In this document: positions 15,302 to 24,488 of the stretch, piece after piece | How positions within the stretch are numbered: the first letter of the stretch is position 1 | How the letters are laid out: each line of letters starts with the position of its first letter | Origin: Vagococcus salmoninarum | Lineage (GTDB): Bacteria > Bacillota > Bacilli > Lactobacillales > Vagococcaceae | Assembly: GCF_003987495.1 (NCBI RefSeq) | Contig: NZ_NGJU01000027.1 | Location: forward strand, 1-32,579 | Length of the DNA: 32,579 bases | Direction of reading: 5' to 3' | Notes under the pieces: model-generated | Databases searched by the model: none | The model's input: the letters and a program-made list of their open reading frames with translations, nothing else | What the model was told of the DNA's origin: nothing | Program-made: the position numbers and the translations under genes

Positions 15302-18300
15302 TTATAAGTCAATGATTTCGTTAACTGTTAATAAAACTAGCTTCGTACTAGTGACTGGTCTTTCTTTGACTTCTTCTAGGGCTTGTTTGTATAAACTAAG
15401 TTGACCGCGATACTTTTGACTAATTTGGTCTAAATCAGCTTGAGTATAATCGGCTTTTAAATAGTCAGTTTTAAAATCATACAAAATCAATTCCTCTTCA
15501 TCTTCGTAATAACCATCGATGATTCCGTGAATCAAAATCCGGTCCCCAGTTCCTGTAGGATACCCTTTAAAGATTCCTTCTGCTGCCATTAACATTGAAA
15601 AAGGTTGTTCTAAAGTCACACCTTGATGATTGGCTAGCAATTGTTGCCCAAAAGCAGTTTGATAAAAGTCGAGAATGCTTTGACTTTTAATTTTCTTAGC
15701 AATTTTTTCATCTAAAGAGTGATTAGTTACTAACTGATCGATTAACTCTTGAATTTTGGCTAAAGTTGGTGTCTCATCTAAAGGCAGAAGTTGCATGACT
15801 AGATGGGTCCCTGTGCCAATTTCCGTCCCTTTAGGTTCACCGATTTCTTCCATAAACTTAGGCGTTGCCAAACGATCATCTGCAAAACGATTGACTGTTT
15901 TCGCTTCCGAAGTTGATAAATCTAAACTTAATAATTGTTGATTATCAGGATCTTCAAACACTCGTTTAATTTCAGAAACTGATTGGTAACTTGTCGTTTG
16001 AGTGGCTGCTACTAATGGGTACTGAAAATTAAGTCGTTCTAATATTTCAGCGAATTGAGCTGTTTGCTCCTCAGGCACAAGGCTTTCTTTGACTGTTGTT
16101 AGGCCTGGGTCTTCAATGACAATCAACTGTTTGCGCAAGTTTTCAATAGTATTAAAGCTGACTTTAAAACGGGCTGGGTGGCGGTAAACGTCAGGTACTT
16201 TCGTGATTTCATACTCATTTTGAGCCTCATCACCATCTTGATGGCGCATCATCGTTAAACCGATCCAATCCATTAAGTTAGCACCTTTGAGACGAATGTC
16301 ATCAGCAATCACTATATTTTTTTCTAAGCGGGAAGCACTCCATTTTTTCCAAGCTTGTTCTTGATTTTTATAAGAACCAACTAAAAAGAGTTTCTCTTCT
16401 GCCCGAGTTAAGGCAACATATAGCTTCCGCATCTCTTCTGCTAATAGTTTTTTACGCTTTTCTTCACGAATCCCTAAATAAGGTAACGTCCGGAAAAATA
16501 AGCGACTCATGCCATCCGTAAATTTAATTCCTGCCCCAAGCTTGTCATCAAAAATATAATCGTTGTTTAAATCCATTAAATTAAAACGGCGAGTTAGGTC
16601 TAAGACGAAGACGACTGGAAATTCTAAACCTTTAGAGGCGTGAATCGTCATCACCCGAACCGCATCTTCCTCATCACTAATTGAAGTCGGTTCTGCTAGA
16701 TCTTTATCTTTTAACTGCATCTTCTCGATAAAACGGACAAACTGGAAGAGCCCTTTAAAACTCATCTCTTCGTAGCTCGTTGCCCGCTCATAGAGAGCGT
16801 GTAAATTAGCCTGACGCTGTTTCCCAGCAGACATCCCACCAACGTAATCTAAGAAGCCAGTTTTTTCATAAATATCCCAGATCAAATCAACTAGTGGTTG
16901 GCGCCGGGCCATTTCTCGCCAGTTACTTAATAAGTCAGCGAATTGCTGAAGCTTCTTTTGCAAGTCCCCTTTTTCAACTGCCACCGGTTGGGCTAAAAAG
17001 CCTTTAACAGCATCGTAAAAACTCCCGACTTGTTGGTTCGTCCGAATCAACGCTAAATCATTTTCCTTTAAGCCAACAATTGGTGACCGTAAAACTGAGG
17101 CTAAGGGAATGTCTTGATAGGGATTATCAATCACATTTAGCAAAGCTATCATAATGCGAATTTCCGTTGCTTGGAAATAGTTTTGAGTATCATTAACATG
17201 TAGGGGAATCTTCATTTCTTTAAAAAGATCTAGTAAAACTAAGTTATTTTTCTTAGTCGGTGTTAATAAAACAATGTCTTGATACGTAATCGGTCGATTA
17301 CTTTTAGTTTTCTTGTCGTAAATTGGAAATTTACTTTGAATCAATTGATTAATTTTATTGCCGACTAACCGGATTTCCCCCTCAGTTTTAGTATCAATTT
17401 GAAAGTCATCTTCAACATCGGCTAGCTCTTCTTCGTTATCATTATCACTTTCAAAAATCAAAATTTCCGTAGCATCATTAGCAAGTTCTGGGAAACCAGT
17501 AAAGCCGTTGACTAATTGAGCTGGTTCATCGTACTCTAATTGACCTAAAGAAGAGTTCATTAATTGTTGAAAGACTAAGTTAGTAAAGTCTAAGACACTT
17601 TTTCGGGAGCGGAAATTTTCTGCTAAAATAATCCGCCGGCCACCGTCTTCTGTGCCAAATTTATTATACTTATCAATAAACAAAGTAGGATCAGCTAAGC
17701 GGAATGAATAAATCGATTGTTTGACATCCCCAACCATAAAGAGGTTTCCTTGACCTGGCTCAGCTTGACGTAACCAAAACAAAATATTTTCTTGGAGTTG
17801 ATTAATGTCTTGATATTCATCCACTAAGACTTCGGAAAATTTTTCCCGGTAATAAGTCGACGCTTCTGAACCGTGCCACTGCCCTTGGTCGTCTAACTTG
17901 GCTAAGATTTGTAAAGTAAAGTGTTCTAAGTCATTGAAATCAACAACGCTTTTTGTTCTCTTGCGAGTAGCATAAGCTTGCTCAAATTGATAAGCCACCT
18001 CGGCCATATTAGCGACTAAAGCTTGAGACTCTTTCATTACACTGACCATCTCAGAAGGTGGGATACTAAAAATGCCTTTCTGCCACTCAGTAGTGATTTT
18101 TTTATTCGCGGCCCGCAGTTCTTTGACTTCATCGTTAATTTCCTTTTCAGCCTCTTCTAAGTTGCGTAAACTCGGATAACGAGTGTAACTAATCCCTTGA
18201 CTGACATAGTCGTAAGCTTCTTGAAGTTGATCGGCTAAAATTAGTTTTTCCAACTCTCTGCCAAAGGCCCCTTCAAGCTCAACTAAACTCCGAACTTTAG

Positions 18301-19075
18301 TGAAGATTTCATCACTTTCAGCTAAGCGAATCATTTCCTGACTGTTACTTTGCATCTTACTTGTATTAGCTAATAACTGAGGTTTAATAATTTTTTGATA
18401 AATCTGACTGGCGGTTAAGCCTTCACTGACATCATAAGCCCCAGCTAAAGAAGCTAACCAGCCTTTAGGACTTGGATTGGAACGAGCAAAGTCATACAGT
18501 GAAAAGATTAACCGGGTTAAGCCATCATCACTACGATCATTGGAAAAGTTTTCCGTTAATTGGTAAAAAGCTAATTGATCTTTTTCGTACAACTCTTCTC
18601 TTAGTTCATCCCAAACATCTTCTTTTAATAGTAACATCTCAGTCTCATCCGTTAATAAACGAAAGACGGGATCAATTTCAATTAAGTAATAATACTTACG
18701 AATGACTTGCAGACAAAAGGCGTGTAACGTACTGACATAAGCCGTTGGGATTAGTGAGAGCTGGTGCATAAAGTGGCGTTTTTGCTCTAAATCACTTTCA
18801 TCGGTAATGGCTTGCTGAACAGCTACTTGGATACGTTGTTTCATTTCTTTGGCAGCAGCTTCTGTATACGTCACAATTAATAATTCATCGACATTGACCC
18901 CTGCTGTAATTTTTTCAATCACTCGTTGGACTAAGACTGTGGTTTTTCCTGAACCGGCTGAAGCTGAGACTAAAATATTATCCCCAGCATCATAAATCGC
19001 TTGCCACTGCCCATCGGTGTACTGACTATTTTCTGGTTTTAAAGGAATGTTACTTCCTGCCTCACTAGTCTTCAT
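15302..19075 (-). CDS. addA: AddA, helicase-nuclease subunit A
   Basis: AddAB (RexAB) resects double-strand breaks up to Chi and loads RecA for recombination repair. AddA carries the UvrD-type helicase motor and a C-terminal RecB-family nuclease. With the start at the ATG at 19075 (MKTSEAGS, 8 bases after AGGTGG) it has 1257 residues, within the family range. Visible are Walker A ASAGSGKT (38-45), TYTEAAAKEMKQRI, the DEYQDIN Walker B, VGDVKQSIYSFR, LAENFRSR, TIHASKGLEFPVVFV, LYVALTRAEEKL, and the nuclease motif LYDFKTDYL near the C-terminus. ATGs at 19081 and 19120 are too close to, or upstream of, the ribosome site. It overlaps the addB stop by 11 bases, so it is translationally coupled. Confidence 0.96.
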   Translation of the reverse strand: MKTSEAGSNIPLKPENSQYTDGQWQAIYDAGDNILVSASAGSGKTTVLVQRVIEKITAGVNVDELLIVTYTEAAAKEMKQRIQVAVQQAITDESDLEQKRHFMHQLSLIPTAYVSTLHAFCLQVIRKYYYLIEIDPVFRLLTDETEMLLLKEDVWDELREELYEKDQLAFYQLTENFSNDRSDDGLTRLIFSLYDFARSNPSPKGWLASLAGAYDVSEGLTASQIYQKIIKPQLLANTSKMQSNSQEMIRLAESDEIFTKVRSLVELEGAFGRELEKLILADQLQEAYDYVSQGISYTRYPSLRNLEEAEKEINDEVKELRAANKKITTEWQKGIFSIPPSEMVSVMKESQALVANMAEVAYQFEQAYATRKRTKSVVDFNDLEHFTLQILAKLDDQGQWHGSEASTYYREKFSEVLVDEYQDINQLQENILFWLRQAEPGQGNLFMVGDVKQSIYSFRLADPTLFIDKYNKFGTEDGGRRIILAENFRSRKSVLDFTNLVFQQLMNSSLGQLEYDEPAQLVNGFTGFPELANDATEILIFESDNDNEEELADVEDDFQIDTKTEGEIRLVGNKINQLIQSKFPIYDKKTKSNRPITYQDIVLLTPTKKNNLVLLDLFKEMKIPLHVNDTQNYFQATEIRIMIALLNVIDNPYQDIPLASVLRSPIVGLKENDLALIRTNQQVGSFYDAVKGFLAQPVAVEKGDLQKKLQQFADLLSNWREMARRQPLVDLIWDIYEKTGFLDYVGGMSAGKQRQANLHALYERATSYEEMSFKGLFQFVRFIEKMQLKDKDLAEPTSISDEEDAVRVMTIHASKGLEFPVVFVLDLTRRFNLMDLNNDYIFDDKLGAGIKFTDGMSRLFFRTLPYLGIREEKRKKLLAEEMRKLYVALTRAEEKLFLVGSYKNQEQAWKKWSASRLEKNIVIADDIRLKGANLMDWIGLTMMRHQDGDEAQNEYEITKVPDVYRHPARFKVSFNTIENLRKQLIVIEDPGLTTVKESLVPEEQTAQFAEILERLNFQYPLVAATQTTSYQSVSEIKRVFEDPDNQQLLSLDLSTSEAKTVNRFADDRLATPKFMEEIGEPKGTEIGTGTHLVMQLLPLDETPTLAKIQELIDQLVTNHSLDEKIAKKIKSQSILDFYQTAFGQQLLANHQGVTLEQPFSMLMAAEGIFKGYPTGTGDRILIHGIIDGYYEDEEELILYDFKTDYLKADYTQADLDQISQKYRGQLSLYKQALEEVKERPVTSTKLVLLTVNEIIDL

Positions 19076-22000
19076 TAACATTCCCACCTTCTTTTTCAGT
19101 AATTTTAAATAAGACATCATTTTTTGTCATTTTATCAATCGTATGATAGTTATTTTCTTTTAGCATTGAGTCAAATTGACAGACACTTCTAAAAGGACAA
19201 TATTGACAAGCCACCCGTTTATTGTCTCGATAAGCAGGATTCAACTGGGTTTTCCCTTGATAAATCTCTTCGCCAGCACCTTGGAAATTGCGGCGATTTT
19301 GCTTAATTAATAAGTCAATCTCACTTTCTGAAACAAACTCTCGAGATTTAAACTCGCCATTTTTTTTAACTTCGTAAGGGAAAATACTCGATTTAGGCTG
19401 TTCTGTTAACGTATGGTCTAAACGTTCTAATAATGGTTGATCATTTAATAAGATCCCTTGATAACCAAATTCTTTGAATAAGGCTTCACTCGTTTCATCT
19501 GGGTCAATGTTCCCTTCAATTCGAGGGTTCTTAACTTGTAAATAAAAGGCGCCCGCGGGCTTAACTTGTTCTTGACCAATCAACTCGACAGCATTGCTTA
19601 AAGCCACATCTAAATAAGTGATCATTTGCATGGCTAAGCCGAAGTAGGCATCTCGATAATCAAAGCTATGACGGCTAGATTTATAGTCGACGACTGCTAA
19701 ATAATGTTGATTAGCTACTTCTAAATGGTCCAGTCGATCGATTTTCCCGCGAATTTTCAATTGTTTGTCTTTGGCTACTTGAATATGTAAGCTATCTAAA
19801 CCGCTTTGTTGGGCAATTTGCCCGAATAAGACTTCTGTTTGAACAGTTGTTAAGCCTGTCCGTTGACTTTGTTTTTGTAAGGCCCAACTAACGCGGCGAA
19901 TCGTCTGACTTAATTGGTAACGAATGTAATTCATCCGGTGGTTAGCATTTAATATACTAAACTTATTTTCGCCTAAGACTCCTTGTAAGACTTGTTCTGT
20001 GACTTCTTGTAACGTTTCTGGTGTTAGTTCACTTAAAGTTAATTGTTCTCGAATTAAGACTTTGAACAACTGATCTAAGGCATCATGGTAAAAATCACCA
20101 GTCGCCGCTGGTGTTAAGCCAAAGACATCTCGTTCTTTTAATTGTAAGCCATAATTCATAAAGTATTTATATTGACACTCATGGAAGGTCTCAATTTTTG
20201 AGACTGAGCCGTAAATTGTTTCCCCATAAAGTTCTTGCACCATTTCTGGCGTTAAAGTTTCTGGGATATTTCGCTGGGCTTGACTGTCAAAAATATGTTT
20301 CGACAATTGCTGATACTCTGGGTGACTTAATAAGACCTCTTCTAATTTTAACCAGAGACTGCCTAATTGTTCACCTGTATCAGCTGTCAGTCGCTTAATA
20401 CCATTTAAATCCGTTAACCCCGTCCGGTAGGTTCCAGTAAATTCGAGAGAGAGTTGGTTGTTTTCAGGATAAGTCAGTTTTTTTCTAATTGGCACACCTA
20501 ATTTACGATTTAACAAACTCAGATAAGGTGAAGGTTTAATATCTTTACTCCGATCACTACTACTAGGGTAAGTTAAATAAAGGCGCTCGGAAGTCGATTG
20601 AAAAGCTAAGTAAGCAATGTAAGGCTCTTTAATCAAATCCCGACTACGGTCTTTAATTAGAAATTTCCCTTCACTTAAACTACTGTCAACAAGACTCCGT
20701 TCTTCATCTGAAAGTAAGGTTTTATTTTCAATTTTTTGCGGAAAGACATTATCTGTTGCGCCAATAATAAACGTCACACGATTCTTTTGCGCATGAATCA
20801 AGTCTAAAGAAGAAAAACTGACTTGATCAATCGTCGTCGGAACTTTATTATACGTAAGACCTTCTAAGCCTGTTTCAAAAATAGTCACAAATTCCGTTAA
20901 ATCAAAAGGCTCTGGGCCTAAAATATCCACGTATTCGTCTAATAATTGAATAAACGCTTGCCATGTTTGTTCATGAACTTTGGCTTCTTCTAAACGACCT
21001 GCTTCAATGTCTTGATTCCGCCAATAAATCAGCTGGTCTTCTACTCCGGCACTAATTAAAAATTGATAGAGTATTTTTGCGCCTTGGGCCCCAGTCTTCG
21101 CTTGATCTAACGCTTTATAAAAGGGCTGTAACTGATTTTTAAGATCTTGACGAATACTATTAGAGACACGCTGGGCATATAAGTCGTGATTTTCAGCCAC
21201 TTCTTCATTGGAAAAATCGTATTGAACGTAGAGCCAGTCTTTTTCTTGGGTCCAATAAAAGCCTTCGTAACCATAAGCTAAAACGACATTTTCAGTAATG
21301 TCAATGTGATCCCGGTAAGCATCCCGTTCTTGCTGCCAATCAGCAATTGCTAATAAGTTGTCATTTTTAGGCATAAACAACTCTGTCCGTAAAAAACGCA
21401 TCACGTCGCCATAGCGATAAAACCGTTGCTTGATTGCAAAAAGAGTTGTCAAAAACTCCACAAGGGGATGATGTGTCATTTCTAATTCTTGATTTAAGTA
21501 GTAAGGAATCTCATGGGCTTTAAAAACTGGCCCAATAATCCCTTGGTAGCTACCTAAATCTCGCGATAAGATTTCAATGTCCCGGTAACGGATATCAGTC
21601 GTTGCTACGAGATGGCGAATTTCTTTCGCTACATGATTGATTTCAGTAAAAGGGGTTTCCCCTTCCCAAATTTGAATCGTCTCTGAGCTTAAGTGATATT
21701 GCTTTTTCTCTGGTGACAATTTTTGAGACTCTCGCCAAAATTCATCTAAGACGCCTAAATCAGGAGAAACGGCCCCTTTTAAGTGGGTATCTTGATAAAC
21801 TTTGACCCCTTGGCTTCGGGCGTGATGATAGAGCTCGAAGTACAATTTACCGGCATCGAAAAACATGTCAAAGCCTTCTGGCAACTGATTGATTGCCGGC
21901 TTATCTAAGACTAAATCAACTTTGACTTCTGCGGCTTTTTGGATTAACATTTCTAATAATTGTTTTTCCCGAGCAGTAAACCGGGAAAAGCCAGTAATCA

Positions 22001-22631
22001 CAAACATAACTTTTGACAAGTCAGTCTCTGCTAAGCAGTTGGCTAAATCTGTAAGTAGTTGACTTGTTCCCACTTCTTTCTCGCCAATTGCTAATAAATA
22101 GTTACTATATAAATAATTGAATTCTTTAAGTTTACCTTTAAAATCTTGCTCTTTTAAAGAATCGCCTAAATTGTTAATAATTTCGACTAAATCTTCTTCG
22201 CCAATATTTCCAGCTTGGAGTTCCTTAAATAAGTCAGCTAATTGCTTAATGAAACCGGCTTTATTAACTTCTCCTCGAAAGACTTGTAAGTTTTTTGCTT
22301 CATTTAGTAATAACTTGCGAATCACAAGATGAGTTCCAGCTTCACTTAACTGGTTATTTTGGTATAAGGCAGTATGTTGCAAATAATACCAAGCTAAACG
22401 GGTAAAACTAAAGACTTGCAAACGCATGGTCGTCATCGTTGACCAGTTGGCGTAGCGAGGCAATTGATGGAGATTTTCTAACACACTGACTTCTGTTTCA
22501 AATTTGACGTGGTTTGGCACTAAATAAAAGACTTGATTGTCTGGTGCTTTATCAAGCCATGCTGCCGCCTTTTCAACAAGGGCGGATTCGTGTTTAACAC
22601 TTGCCGGCCCATAGATAAATTCTAAGCCCAT
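19065..22631 (-). CDS. addB: AddB / RexB, helicase-nuclease subunit B
   Basis: Second subunit of the AddAB (RexAB) complex, with an inactivated helicase-like core and a nuclease domain. It has 1188 residues from the ATG at 22631 (after AAGGAAGTGAG). The N-terminus has GPASVKHES in place of a Walker A; Bacillus AddB has GRSGSGKT. The Lactobacillales RexB type lacks the ATP loop. The C-terminal RecB-like nuclease has VVDYKSSRHSFD. The four Fe-S ligands appear complete: Cys819 (HECQYKYF) and Cys1142, Cys1145 and Cys1151 (CQYCPFRSVC). addA follows with an overlap. Upstream lies an AT-rich stretch with a possible extended -10 (TGATACACT, near 22663-22671), not certain. Confidence 0.95.
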   Translation of the reverse strand: MGLEFIYGPASVKHESALVEKAAAWLDKAPDNQVFYLVPNHVKFETEVSVLENLHQLPRYANWSTMTTMRLQVFSFTRLAWYYLQHTALYQNNQLSEAGTHLVIRKLLLNEAKNLQVFRGEVNKAGFIKQLADLFKELQAGNIGEEDLVEIINNLGDSLKEQDFKGKLKEFNYLYSNYLLAIGEKEVGTSQLLTDLANCLAETDLSKVMFVITGFSRFTAREKQLLEMLIQKAAEVKVDLVLDKPAINQLPEGFDMFFDAGKLYFELYHHARSQGVKVYQDTHLKGAVSPDLGVLDEFWRESQKLSPEKKQYHLSSETIQIWEGETPFTEINHVAKEIRHLVATTDIRYRDIEILSRDLGSYQGIIGPVFKAHEIPYYLNQELEMTHHPLVEFLTTLFAIKQRFYRYGDVMRFLRTELFMPKNDNLLAIADWQQERDAYRDHIDITENVVLAYGYEGFYWTQEKDWLYVQYDFSNEEVAENHDLYAQRVSNSIRQDLKNQLQPFYKALDQAKTGAQGAKILYQFLISAGVEDQLIYWRNQDIEAGRLEEAKVHEQTWQAFIQLLDEYVDILGPEPFDLTEFVTIFETGLEGLTYNKVPTTIDQVSFSSLDLIHAQKNRVTFIIGATDNVFPQKIENKTLLSDEERSLVDSSLSEGKFLIKDRSRDLIKEPYIAYLAFQSTSERLYLTYPSSSDRSKDIKPSPYLSLLNRKLGVPIRKKLTYPENNQLSLEFTGTYRTGLTDLNGIKRLTADTGEQLGSLWLKLEEVLLSHPEYQQLSKHIFDSQAQRNIPETLTPEMVQELYGETIYGSVSKIETFHECQYKYFMNYGLQLKERDVFGLTPAATGDFYHDALDQLFKVLIREQLTLSELTPETLQEVTEQVLQGVLGENKFSILNANHRMNYIRYQLSQTIRRVSWALQKQSQRTGLTTVQTEVLFGQIAQQSGLDSLHIQVAKDKQLKIRGKIDRLDHLEVANQHYLAVVDYKSSRHSFDYRDAYFGLAMQMITYLDVALSNAVELIGQEQVKPAGAFYLQVKNPRIEGNIDPDETSEALFKEFGYQGILLNDQPLLERLDHTLTEQPKSSIFPYEVKKNGEFKSREFVSESEIDLLIKQNRRNFQGAGEEIYQGKTQLNPAYRDNKRVACQYCPFRSVCQFDSMLKENNYHTIDKMTKNDVLFKITEKEGGNVNED

Positions 22632-22706
22632 GTAAGCTCACTTCCTTTATTAAATCTTGTCTTAAGTGTATCATAAAAAAACATAAAAAAAAGAGAACAG
22701 CTAAGA

Positions 22707-22747
22707 GTCAAAAAAAAGACTACCTTAAAGAGGTAATCTTTTTTTGA
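22707..22747 (-). terminator. Terminator of lepB
   Basis: On minus, AGATTACCT, a 5-base loop, then AGGTAGTCT is followed by eight Ts. The flanking A- and T-runs extend the stem to about 18 pairs. Confidence 0.85.
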
Positions 22748-22750
22748 CTG

Positions 22751-23320
22751 CTATTCGACTTTCCCAAACTTACTTGGTGGCCAAAAACTGAATTTAACGT
22801 TGCCACTAATTTTATCCTTATCAATAAAGCCGATTAAGCGACTGTCTTTCGAAATCTGACGGTTATCACCTAAGACAAACACTTTACCTTCTGGCACAGT
22901 CGTCGCTGGGAACAGATTACCTAAGTCAAACTCAGGATGGGCGATGCCTTCACTGTCATAGACTTGAGTTAAGTAATCCCCTTCGGCTAACTTAGCTTTA
23001 TACTCATCTAAATACGTTTCTTTTTGTTCTTTGCCGTTAATTAATAGTTGATCATTTTTAAATTCAACGGTATCCCCTGGTAAACCAATGACCCGTTTGA
23101 TATAGTTCTTTTTAGGCTCATCAGGAGCTGGAAAGGTTACAATATCAAAACGTTCTATTTCCGTTCCTTTAAAGGCAATAACCCGTTCTTTGTTTTCCAT
23201 TGTTGGGTCCATTGAGTCCCCAGAAACGACTACAGGCATAAACCAAAATACTTTGATTAAAATAATGATTGCCGCTAAACTTACAAACCAGATAATATTA
23301 CTAATGATTTCTTTTTTCAT
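22751..23320 (-). CDS. lepB: Type I signal peptidase
   Basis: Membrane-bound serine protease that removes signal peptides from exported proteins, acting downstream of SecA. It is 189 residues with one N-terminal membrane segment (about 8-28) and an extracellular catalytic domain. The Ser/Lys dyad is Ser36 in SGDSMDPTM and Lys75 in YIKRVIGLPGD; the GDNR..SKDSR box is near 150-160. This is the short Gram-positive form. Bacteria of this group often have several paralogues, so the symbol could equally be sipS- or sipT-like. The gene has its own signals: a terminator on each side and an extended -10 (TGCTAAAAT, 23363-23371, minus) about 45 bases upstream. Confidence 0.94.
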   Translation of the reverse strand: MKKEIISNIIWFVSLAAIIILIKVFWFMPVVVSGDSMDPTMENKERVIAFKGTEIERFDIVTFPAPDEPKKNYIKRVIGLPGDTVEFKNDQLLINGKEQKETYLDEYKAKLAEGDYLTQVYDSEGIAHPEFDLGNLFPATTVPEGKVFVLGDNRQISKDSRLIGFIDKDKISGNVKFSFWPPSKFGKVE

Positions 23321-23362
23321 TTAACTATTGACCTCCTACTTGTCATCCTACTTTACTCACTG

Positions 23363-23371
23363 ATTTTAGCA
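23363..23371 (-). promoter_or_regulatory. Extended -10 of lepB
   Basis: On minus, TGCTAAAAT directly follows the rarD terminator; there is no good -35. Confidence 0.45.
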
Positions 23372-23372
23372 T

Positions 23373-23398
23373 AAAAACTACCTTAAAAGGTAGTTTTT
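23373..23398 (-). terminator. Terminator of rarD
   Basis: AAAAACTACCTT, AA, AAGGTAGTTTTT is a 12-pair perfect inverted repeat, 20 bases after the rarD stop. It shares ACTACCTTAAA with the lepB terminator, so lepB is flanked by two similar hairpins. Confidence 0.75.
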
Positions 23399-23418
23399 AA
23401 TAAATCTTAGATTTTTCT

Positions 23419-24327
23419 TCACATTCTCTTACTTTTTTTATAAAATAACACATTACTGTAAGTGAAAACTAAAATACCGAGCCAAATACAACTGAAACCT
23501 AATAACTGGGGCCATGCAAAGCTTTCATTAAACTGAAAAACAGCTCCTAGTAACATTAAAGTCGGTGCAATGTATTGTAAAAAGCCAACTAAGATATAAG
23601 GGAGACGTTTCGTTGTTTCCGCAAAAAGAAAGAGGGGAATAGCTGTAACGACCCCTGCCCCCACTAATAATAAATTAATTGGTAAGGAATAGCTCATAAA
23701 GCCAGCCTTTGAAAAGAAAACTACATAAATTAAGGCAAAAGGTGCGATAATGGCTGTTTCGATTGTTAGGCCTGTTAATGAACTGACCTTAGCAACTTTT
23801 TTTAGCAAACCGTAAGCACTAAAAGTGACTGCCATCGCTAATGAAGACCAAGGGATTGCCCCAGTTGAGATTGCTAAAATACTGACTCCTAAAGCTGCTA
23901 AGCCACAAGCCATTAACTCACCCCGACCTAGCCGTTCTTTTAAGAAGACTGTCGCTAGTAAGACATTAACTAAGGGATTCATATAATAGCCTAGACTAGC
24001 ATCAATTACTTTACCGTTACTAACCGTAAAGATAAAAATAAACCAATTAGTCGTTACTAAAACAGCTCCTGCTATTACTGCAAGTAAACGTCGCTGATTC
24101 TTTAATAATTCCTGGGTTTCGCTAACAAAGTTTGCGACTTGCCGACTAAGGACTAAGACTAGCAGCATAAAGCCACAAGACCAAATCACCCGGTAACTTA
24201 AGACTGCTAGAGGTGCCACGCTACTGAGGGTTTTCCAATAAAAAGGTAAGACGCCCCACATGGCATAAGCTAAAATACCAGCAATCATTCCCCATTGTTG
24301 ATTAGACATTTTTTTATCTTTGTTCAT
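23419..24327 (-). CDS. rarD: RarD-type EamA/DMT-superfamily transporter
   Basis: Inner-membrane protein of the drug/metabolite transporter superfamily. With the start at ATG 24327 (MNKDKKMSNQQ, after AGGGGA) it has 302 residues and about ten hydrophobic segments in two EamA-type halves. The RarD hallmarks are GILAYAMWGVLPFYWKTL at the N-terminus, SYRVIWSC, NWFIFIFTVSNGKVIDASLGYYMNPL, and IAPTLMLLGAVFQFNE. The substrate is unknown; the E. coli name came from a chloramphenicol phenotype that is not a firm assignment. It is monocistronic, with terminators before and after it. An in-frame TTG at 24345 overlaps the ribosome site and is rejected. Confidence 0.9.
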   Translation of the reverse strand: MNKDKKMSNQQWGMIAGILAYAMWGVLPFYWKTLSSVAPLAVLSYRVIWSCGFMLLVLVLSRQVANFVSETQELLKNQRRLLAVIAGAVLVTTNWFIFIFTVSNGKVIDASLGYYMNPLVNVLLATVFLKERLGRGELMACGLAALGVSILAISTGAIPWSSLAMAVTFSAYGLLKKVAKVSSLTGLTIETAIIAPFALIYVVFFSKAGFMSYSLPINLLLVGAGVVTAIPLFLFAETTKRLPYILVGFLQYIAPTLMLLGAVFQFNESFAWPQLLGFSCIWLGILVFTYSNVLFYKKSKRM

Positions 24328-24436
24328 TATTCCCCTACTCTCCAACTAAATAAGTCATAACTAAATAGTTTATTTATTTTAGCATTTAATTGACAGGTAA
24401 GATAGCTATTAGTTCCCTTCATTCTTAACTAATATA

Positions 24437-24477
24437 AAACCAAGGAGCTGTAATAGACTTCAGCATTCCCTTGGTTT
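24437..24477 (-). terminator. Terminator of the ABC exporter operon
   Basis: AAACCAAGG (24437-24445) pairs with CCTTGGTTT (24469-24477), with an inner CAGC/GCTG. The T-run is short (TTTTAT), so efficiency may be partial. Confidence 0.65.
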
Positions 24478-24488
24478 AAGGTTAATCT

